Origin: Flavobacteriales bacterium UBA1986
Lineage (GTDB): Bacteria; Bacteroidota; Bacteroidia; Flavobacteriales_G; Salibacteraceae
Assembly: GCA_002336245.1 (NCBI GenBank)
Contig: DDDG01000011.1
Span: 1-64,000, forward strand
Direction of reading: 5' to 3'
Length of the DNA: 64,000 nucleotides
The translations under genes and the position numbers were made by a program. Of the stretch, positions 59,197 through 64,000 are shown one piece after another. The notes below the pieces were generated by a model, which was not told where the DNA came from, made no database searches, and saw nothing but the letters and a program-made list of their open reading frames with translations. Every line of letters begins with the position of its first letter. Positions within the stretch are counted from its first letter, which is position 1.

Positions 59197-59895
59197 GTGC
59201 GATATTTTTATTCTCGAGACATTCAGGGAGACGAAGTCATTCTCTCTGCTGAAGAACACAAACATCTTTATCGTGTGTTGCGCCTAAAGGTGGGCGACGA
59301 AGTTCAGGTGATGGATGGTGAAGGATACCTCTATCATTGTCGCTTGAAATTTTCAGAAAAGGATCGAAGCGTTTTGGAAATCATTTCCAAGAAGTTTCAT
59401 GAACGTTCTGGTCTGTGGATTCACATCCTAATCGCTCCGACAAAAAACCAATCTAGGATTGAGTGGCTGATTGAAAAGGGGACAGAGCTTGGTCTCTCAC
59501 GTATTAGTTTTATTCAATGTGAGCGATCTGAGAAAACTCGACTCAAAGTAGAACGGCTGCAAAGAGTGGCACAGTCTGCCTTGAAACAATCTAGGAACCC
59601 CTACATGCTGGTCATCGACGGCTTGCTTCCCTTCGAAGAGGCTCTCGGTTTTGAAGCTGATTTGAAGTATGTGGCGCATTGTGAAGATGATCGAAACAGA
59701 ACGTTTTTGGAATCGAAGAAGGGTAAAAGTGTACTCGTGCTTATTGGCCCGGAAGGAGATTTTACCGAACGAGAAATTGAAATGGCTAAAAAATGCGGTT
59801 TTCATGAACTAACTTTGGGCAACACACGCCTCCGTACCGAAACAGCTGGTTTGTATGCAGTAGCAGCATTAAAAGCATTGTCAGAAAACACATGA
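59197..59895 (+). CDS. rsmE: 16S rRNA (uracil-1498-N3) methyltransferase RsmE
   Basis: 232 residues from GTG 59197. N-terminal PUA-like segment (SAEEHKHLYRVLRLKVGDEVQVMDGEG) and SPOUT methyltransferase domain with the trefoil-knot motifs GTELGLSRISFIQCERSEKT, LIGPEGDFTEREIEMAKK and LGNTRLRTETAGLYAVAAL. Adds the N3-methyl group at U1498. The stop overlaps the next gene's ATG by four bases. Confidence 0.95.
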   Translation: MRYFYSRDIQGDEVILSAEEHKHLYRVLRLKVGDEVQVMDGEGYLYHCRLKFSEKDRSVLEIISKKFHERSGLWIHILIAPTKNQSRIEWLIEKGTELGLSRISFIQCERSEKTRLKVERLQRVAQSALKQSRNPYMLVIDGLLPFEEALGFEADLKYVAHCEDDRNRTFLESKKGKSVLVLIGPEGDFTEREIEMAKKCGFHELTLGNTRLRTETAGLYAVAALKALSENT

Positions 59896-60602
59896 ATAGA
59901 AGCACATCCCGTTCAACATTAGCACTTAGCTCATTCATTGCACTGGTTTTATTTGCGGTGCTTCCCGCACGGGCTCAGCAAGCGCAAACACAAATAGCAT
60001 TGTTGAAGTACAATGGGGGCGGAGATTGGTATGCCAACCTCGAGACCTCTTTACCAAACCTCATAGAGTTCAGCAACAAAGAATTGGAAATGAACCTGGC
60101 GGAAGAGCAGGTGGTAGTTGAAGCTGGGAACCCAGAAATCATTCAGTACCCTTTTGTACACATGACCGGGCACGGAAATGTGATCTTTTCGCCCACCGAA
60201 CTCGAGAATTTATCCAACTATTTAATGGGTGGAGGCTTTTTACACATCGACGACAACTACGGTATGGATCCGTACATTAGAGTTCAACTTGCACGACTTT
60301 TTCCCAACAAAGAATTGATTGAGATTCCTGATGATCATGCGATTTACAATGCTCATTTTAAGTTTGATGGAGGCTTGCCGAAAATTCATGAGCACGATGA
60401 AAAAGCGCCAAAGGCCTATGCACTTTTTGAGCGTGGAAGAATGATTTGCTTGTATACCTATGAATCGGATTTGGGAGATGGCTGGGAAGATCTAAGCGTA
60501 CATAAAGACAGTCCTGAAAAACGAAATGAGGCACTGAAAATGGGGGCGAATATTTTAGCTTACATTTTCAGCGGTCAAGAAAATAGTTCTGATGTCAAAT
60601 AA
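59892..60602 (+). CDS. DUF4159 family secreted protein
   Basis: 236 residues. Signal peptide (SSFIALVLFAVLPARAQ) then DUF4159: QIALLKYNGGGDWYANLETSLPNLIEFSN, HMTGHGNVIFSPTELENLSNYLMGGGFLHIDDNYG and DDHAIYNAHFKFDGGLPKIH. The fold is predicted to resemble class I glutamine amidotransferases, but no catalytic triad is evident. Function unknown; the rsmE-DUF4159 order is common in this phylum. ATGA overlap with rsmE, and an 11-base overlap with the ion channel gene. Confidence 0.9.
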   Translation: MNRSTSRSTLALSSFIALVLFAVLPARAQQAQTQIALLKYNGGGDWYANLETSLPNLIEFSNKELEMNLAEEQVVVEAGNPEIIQYPFVHMTGHGNVIFSPTELENLSNYLMGGGFLHIDDNYGMDPYIRVQLARLFPNKELIEIPDDHAIYNAHFKFDGGLPKIHEHDEKAPKAYALFERGRMICLYTYESDLGDGWEDLSVHKDSPEKRNEALKMGANILAYIFSGQENSSDVK

Positions 60603-61434
60603 GCCTAAAACCCTTCGTGAGAAGGTGGGGATACTCATGTTCTCAGCCAATACTAAATTGGGCCGAAGAGTTGATTTCGTAATTCTTTGGGGAATCATTC
60701 TCAGTGTGCTGGCGGTAATGCTAGAAAGTGTAAAACACATTCAAGCAAGGTTTGAATTTGAACTCAATGTTTTCGAATGGTTTGTCACCATTTTGTTCAG
60801 TGTTGAATACATCCTAAGGGTGTACTCGAGCAAGAAACCACTCAACTACGTTTTTAGTTTTTTTGGACTCGTTGATTTGTTGTCAATACTTCCTACCTAC
60901 CTTGGTCTAATCGTTCCTGGAACTGGCTTTGGACGTGCGCTTCGAATATTAAGACTGCTTCGAATATTCAGGATTCTGAAACTCTCTCGATATCTCCGTG
61001 CGGCAGACGAGTTGTTGGATGCGCTTCGAAGCAGTAGGCCTAAGATTACCGTATTTCTTTTTGGCGTTGTTTTGGTCGCAATTGTTACGGGCACATTAAT
61101 GTACATCATTGAAGATGCCGAGGCTGGCTTTACGAGCATTCCAAGAAGCATCTATTGGGCTATTGTAACGCTCACCACGGTGGGTTATGGTGATATTTCT
61201 CCAGCCACCGTATTGGGTCAGTTTTTGGCATCCATGCTCATGGTTGTAGGATACGGAATCATTGCTGTTCCAACAGGGATTGTCTCTGCTGAATATACCA
61301 TGACAGCCTCAAAAAAGAAGCCGAGTGGCGAATGTGAGAATTGCCACGGACCTCTCACTGAATCCGATAAATTTTGCTCGAATTGCGGATATCTCCTACC
61401 CAAAAGGCAACCAGATGGAAATTCTGCGTCTTAA
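60592..61434 (+). CDS. Voltage-gated-type potassium channel with C-terminal zinc ribbon
   Basis: 280 residues. Six transmembrane segments: S1 VDFVILWGIILSVLAVMLES, S2 VFEWFVTILFSVEYILRV, S3 FSFFGLVDLLSILPTYL, S4 RALRILRLLRIFRILKLSRYLR with regularly spaced arginines, S5 ITVFLFGVVLVAIVTGTLMY, S6 LASMLMVVGYGIIAVPTGIV. The selectivity filter TVGYGD at ~195 is canonical for potassium. After S6 the tail has CENC (~247) and CSNC (~262), a zinc-ribbon-like CxxC-CxxC pair that is unusual for KvAP-type channels and could serve in assembly or sensing. Start overlaps the DUF4159 gene by 11 bases. Confidence 0.93.
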   Translation: MSNKPKTLREKVGILMFSANTKLGRRVDFVILWGIILSVLAVMLESVKHIQARFEFELNVFEWFVTILFSVEYILRVYSSKKPLNYVFSFFGLVDLLSILPTYLGLIVPGTGFGRALRILRLLRIFRILKLSRYLRAADELLDALRSSRPKITVFLFGVVLVAIVTGTLMYIIEDAEAGFTSIPRSIYWAIVTLTTVGYGDISPATVLGQFLASMLMVVGYGIIAVPTGIVSAEYTMTASKKKPSGECENCHGPLTESDKFCSNCGYLLPKRQPDGNSAS

Positions 61435-61451
61435 TTAAAACTGCTTCAAAT

Positions 61452-62744
61452 ATGAAATCTGCTTTCAACCTCATTTTGACTTCTTTGATGTGTCTGAACC
61501 TTACAGCTCAGAACGATACACTTACCGGTCATTTCTCAGACTACAGAGATGTCCTTTCTCCAACATTGCCTTGGGGTTTTGTTTCTGGTCACAATTCATA
61601 CGACGACGTATCGAAGCTGATGAAGTTCGATGCAACATATGGCACTGATACGAGCAAGTACATCAAGTCGATTTTGTTTTGGATTGCCAGAACAGAAAAC
61701 CCACAGCCCAACTCCTTTGCTCTTGCCAATATTTGGTCAGAGGTAAATGGTATTCCTGGTACGGTGCTGAGCAATGCTGTGCTGAGTTTCGGAAACATTG
61801 ACACCAATTTCAATAACATCACTCACATCAATGGGCAGGCCTATTACAATGCCGAGGCCGTTTTGAACCCACCCTTGAAAGTTCCTTCGAATGGTGTTTT
61901 TTACGCCGGAGTAGAATTCACAGCGTCCAGCTATATTTTGCAGAGTTATATGTTTCTCAAGATGACTAAGAACAAGAGCTTTGCTGATGCAGAGACCCAC
62001 GCCTTTGATCAATGGAGCGACTTCAGCTTTCAGCATGTAAACAATTGGCAAAACGACAGCAACTTTGCTTATGCAGTATTCCCAGTGATTGGCGACACGG
62101 TAAACATTCCGACCAAGCCAGATACAGTTGACCTTGCGTGCGATTCTATTTTTGAGCCCATGGTAGGTGCCTATACACCAGGACAGGTGAGCCCAATTGA
62201 ATTTCAACTTACCAACCACGGACCAGATCTGCTGAATGCAGGAGATAGCATTGAAGTCTACATGACAAAAAACGGTACCATCTTTTCACAATTAAGTTTC
62301 CCAGCTGCGGGCAACGTTCCAGCTGGATCGAGTGTTCCAGTAAACTTGGGTGCCGGCGCACTTAGAATGGACACCATTCCTGGTTCCTACGACTATTGTT
62401 TTTCGCTGAAGTTTCGGGATGACTTTAATGTTCTGAACGATACTTCTTGTGTTACAATCACTGTACAGGATACCAGTACCAATGTTTCTCTTAGTGAGCT
62501 AGAACGTGTAACAACCAAACTATTCCCTTCACCAGTCAGCTCAGTTTTGAACATTGAATTCGCTTTAAACCATCCAGACAAAGCCTTCATAGAAAATCAA
62601 CTCGGGCAAAGACTTACTGAATTTGAAATCAATACTTTAAGCCCAAGTGTAAGTCTAAATGTTCAGGGCCTTGCACCAGGCGTCTATTTCCTTTATGAAC
62701 AGCGCGGTGTGGTTCACAAAAGAACCAAATGGATGAAGCGTTGA
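61452..62744 (+). CDS. Secreted protein with type A T9SS sorting domain
   Basis: 430 residues from ATG 61452; an in-frame upstream start lies inside the channel gene. Signal peptide (AFNLILTSLMCLNLTAQ). The middle is beta-rich, with PNSFALANIWSEVNGIPGTVLS and a segment at ~245-355 (VDLACDSIFEPMVG, VEVYMTKNGTIFSQL) like an Ig or CARDB domain. The last ~75 residues are a type A C-terminal sorting domain (KLFPSPVSSVLNIEF, LGQRLTEFEI, LAPGVYFLYEQRGVVHKRTKWMK). It is exported by the type IX system; the effector part is not identified. Confidence 0.88.
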   Translation: MKSAFNLILTSLMCLNLTAQNDTLTGHFSDYRDVLSPTLPWGFVSGHNSYDDVSKLMKFDATYGTDTSKYIKSILFWIARTENPQPNSFALANIWSEVNGIPGTVLSNAVLSFGNIDTNFNNITHINGQAYYNAEAVLNPPLKVPSNGVFYAGVEFTASSYILQSYMFLKMTKNKSFADAETHAFDQWSDFSFQHVNNWQNDSNFAYAVFPVIGDTVNIPTKPDTVDLACDSIFEPMVGAYTPGQVSPIEFQLTNHGPDLLNAGDSIEVYMTKNGTIFSQLSFPAAGNVPAGSSVPVNLGAGALRMDTIPGSYDYCFSLKFRDDFNVLNDTSCVTITVQDTSTNVSLSELERVTTKLFPSPVSSVLNIEFALNHPDKAFIENQLGQRLTEFEINTLSPSVSLNVQGLAPGVYFLYEQRGVVHKRTKWMKR

Positions 62745-62786
62745 GTCATTTTGATTAATTTTGAGCATATCCAATCACATAATCCT

Positions 62787-63533
62787 ATGAAAAAACATCT
62801 ACTCACAATCAGTGCTTTCCTTCTTGGAGCGACCACAACCTTCGCTCAAATTCCAGAAGAAATTGACATTCAAGCTATTACCCCTGCTACGGGCGGGTCT
62901 CAAACTCTCATTGTTGATTCAGCAGAAGAGAACACAAATGTGTACTTGATCATGACTGTTTTCAACAGCTTTTCAAACTCTTCCAATGTGAACAATGGGG
63001 ATACACTCATTTTCGATTGGACCGTGGACGGGGGAACAGCCGTTGAGGAAATTCATGTTGTCTCTGGATCCATCATGAACCTTCAGACTGGTTACTTGAT
63101 TTTCCAAAACAATTATAGTGTTGGTACAGAAGGAACTAGAACCATTTGCGCTACCAATACATATAACTCAGCCTACGGAGACGTCTCTAATGTTTCTACT
63201 GAAGTATGCGACGACTTTAGAGTATTCGCCTCTGATACCGGTGGAACAGGTGGTGTTTCAGTTCGCGACCTTGAAGTGAACCTAGGAAAAGCTGCAGCTT
63301 TTTTCTCTCATGATAAATTGTTCCTAAGCATGGATACAGAGAATCAAGAGTTGGACGTAGACGTTCAAGTTGTTGATTTAACTGGTCAAGTTGTTATGGA
63401 AGAAAAAATGATTTTAGCAGGTGGTGGTCTTCAGAGCCGTTACTACGACTTTGGCGCACAAGCTAAAGGAATCTACTTAGTTAATCTGCAAGCCAACGGA
63501 ATCCGTAAGAGCTTGAAGGTTGTCAAGTATTAA
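62787..63533 (+). CDS. Secreted protein with T9SS-like C-terminal domain
   Basis: 248 residues from ATG 62787. Signal peptide (HLLTISAFLLGATTTFAQ). Residues ~25-150 hold one Ig-like beta domain (IFDWTVDGGTAVEEIHVV, TRTICATN), similar in plan to the truncated gene at 63609. The C-terminus (~165-248) has RDLEVNLGKAAAFFSHDKLFLSMD and YDFGAQAKGIYLVNLQANGIRKSLKVVKY, ending in a pattern like a type A sorting domain. A strong terminator follows (63553-63583). Confidence 0.82.
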   Translation: MKKHLLTISAFLLGATTTFAQIPEEIDIQAITPATGGSQTLIVDSAEENTNVYLIMTVFNSFSNSSNVNNGDTLIFDWTVDGGTAVEEIHVVSGSIMNLQTGYLIFQNNYSVGTEGTRTICATNTYNSAYGDVSNVSTEVCDDFRVFASDTGGTGGVSVRDLEVNLGKAAAFFSHDKLFLSMDTENQELDVDVQVVDLTGQVVMEEKMILAGGGLQSRYYDFGAQAKGIYLVNLQANGIRKSLKVVKY

Positions 63534-63552
63534 AGACAAACCAATCAATCTG

Positions 63553-63583
63553 AACCATCCACTTTTTGTGGGTGGTTTTTTTT
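63553..63583 (+). terminator. Intrinsic terminator after the 62787 gene
   Basis: AACCATCCAC pairs with GTGGGTGGTT (one wobble) around a TTTTT loop, followed by a run of about eight T. It separates the two related secreted-protein genes. Confidence 0.9.
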
Positions 63584-63608
63584 ATCCATTACTTTTTAAA
63601 AATCAATC

Positions 63609-64000
63609 ATGAAAAAAATTCTATTTCTCTCAATGTTGGTCTTTGCTTCCTCGAGCATTTTTGCTCAAGGCAACATCGATGTAACTAATGTCTACTTCAC
63701 TGATCAAAACTCTCAAGCAATCGAAAACGATGAGTTGACGCCAGGCGACACTGTTATTCTTTGGTTTAGCTGGGATAACAACTTAACTTCTGCCCTTCAA
63801 ATTGGTGATTCTTTGACTTTTGGATGGAGCATCGACGGGGTTGATCAAGGACGTTTAATTCTTGCCAGCTTAAACCAAACTGTTGCTGTTGGTGGTTCTG
63901 TAAACGCTTTCTTGCGCACTCAGTATATGCTGCCTACATCAGGTGATTTCACCATTTGCTGCTGGCCAATGTACAACCCGTACACTCCGAACACGGATCC
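63609..64000 (+). CDS. Secreted protein, 5' part, related to the upstream gene (cut by window end)
   Basis: At least 130 codons from ATG 63609, still open at 64000. Signal peptide (ILFLSMLVFASSSIFAQ), then NIDVTNVYFTDQNSQAIENDELTPGDTVILWFSWDNN, LTFGWSIDGVDQGRL and DFTICCWPMYN, the same layout as residues 25-150 of the gene at 62787 (DTLIFDWTVDGGTAV, TICATNTYN). The two look like paralogues. The C-terminus, and so any sorting domain, lies outside the window. Confidence 0.85.
   Translation, partial: MKKILFLSMLVFASSSIFAQGNIDVTNVYFTDQNSQAIENDELTPGDTVILWFSWDNNLTSALQIGDSLTFGWSIDGVDQGRLILASLNQTVAVGGSVNAFLRTQYMLPTSGDFTICCWPMYNPYTPNTD

Overview
The window is a stretch of ordinary, gene-dense chromosome from a member of the Bacteroidota, most likely a marine or aquatic Flavobacteriales-type bacterium. 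The evidence is: type IX secretion sorting domains (type A at 62520-62744, CHU_C/gliding-type at the ends of two 1115-residue proteins), many SusD-free but Bacteroidota-typical lipoproteins and OmpA/PD40 proteins, a two-gene transketolase, the short archaeal/eukaryotic-type prolyl-tRNA synthetase, a topoisomerase IV pair of Bacteroidota length, and recurrent -7 promoter motifs of the Bacteroidota form TAnnTTTG. No rRNA, insertion sequence, prophage or CRISPR array was seen; there is one tRNA gene (Glu, TTC).

Layout. 1-3835: three peptidyl-prolyl isomerase/chaperone genes (the first cut by the window edge) followed by a MoxR ATPase. 3899-9280: nitroreductase, a membrane-anchored MutS relative, an SRPBCC protein, an M23/LysM cell-wall peptidase and an outer-membrane barrel. 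9370-16965: ArsR regulator, proS, tRNA-Glu, rpsT, radC, then the chain DUF1573-yajC-ybbR-coaE-symporter. 16958-23905: an AsmA-like protein translationally coupled to an OmpA/PD40 protein of PorE-like architecture, and envelope lipoproteins. 23993-28703 (minus strand): one tightly packed operon mixing the two transketolase halves, a secreted VWA protein, an ECF sigma factor, a small membrane protein and a Spy/CpxP-like protein. 28835-36735: ychF, a lipoprotein, a 773-base repeat island, and parE-parC. 36746-42287 (minus): a GT-C-like membrane protein, lolA-like, ftsK and a membrane protein. 42372-47330: arginase family, argS, ffh, folD. 47402-54155 (minus): two tandem paralogous 1115-residue T9SS-exported repeat proteins. 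54412-61434: rpsP-rimM, saccharopine dehydrogenase-like, pckA, rsmE, DUF4159, and a potassium channel. 61452-64000: three secreted proteins, the last cut by the edge.

Main themes: envelope biogenesis (SurA-like chaperones, LolA, AsmA, OmpA, T9SS cargo) interleaved with core information processing (ribosomal proteins, SRP, tRNA synthetases, topoisomerase IV, FtsK). Most genes with a recognisable -7 motif have 17-27 bases between the motif and the start codon; the two giant T9SS genes have only 8 (nearly leaderless) and rpsP has 82 (structured leader). The observations most worth pursuing are the transketolase/VWA/sigma operon, the tandem adhesin pair with duplicated promoters and leaderless GTG starts, the membrane-anchored MutS protein, and the repeat island before parE. 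I did not find a convincing wholly new system; these are leads.
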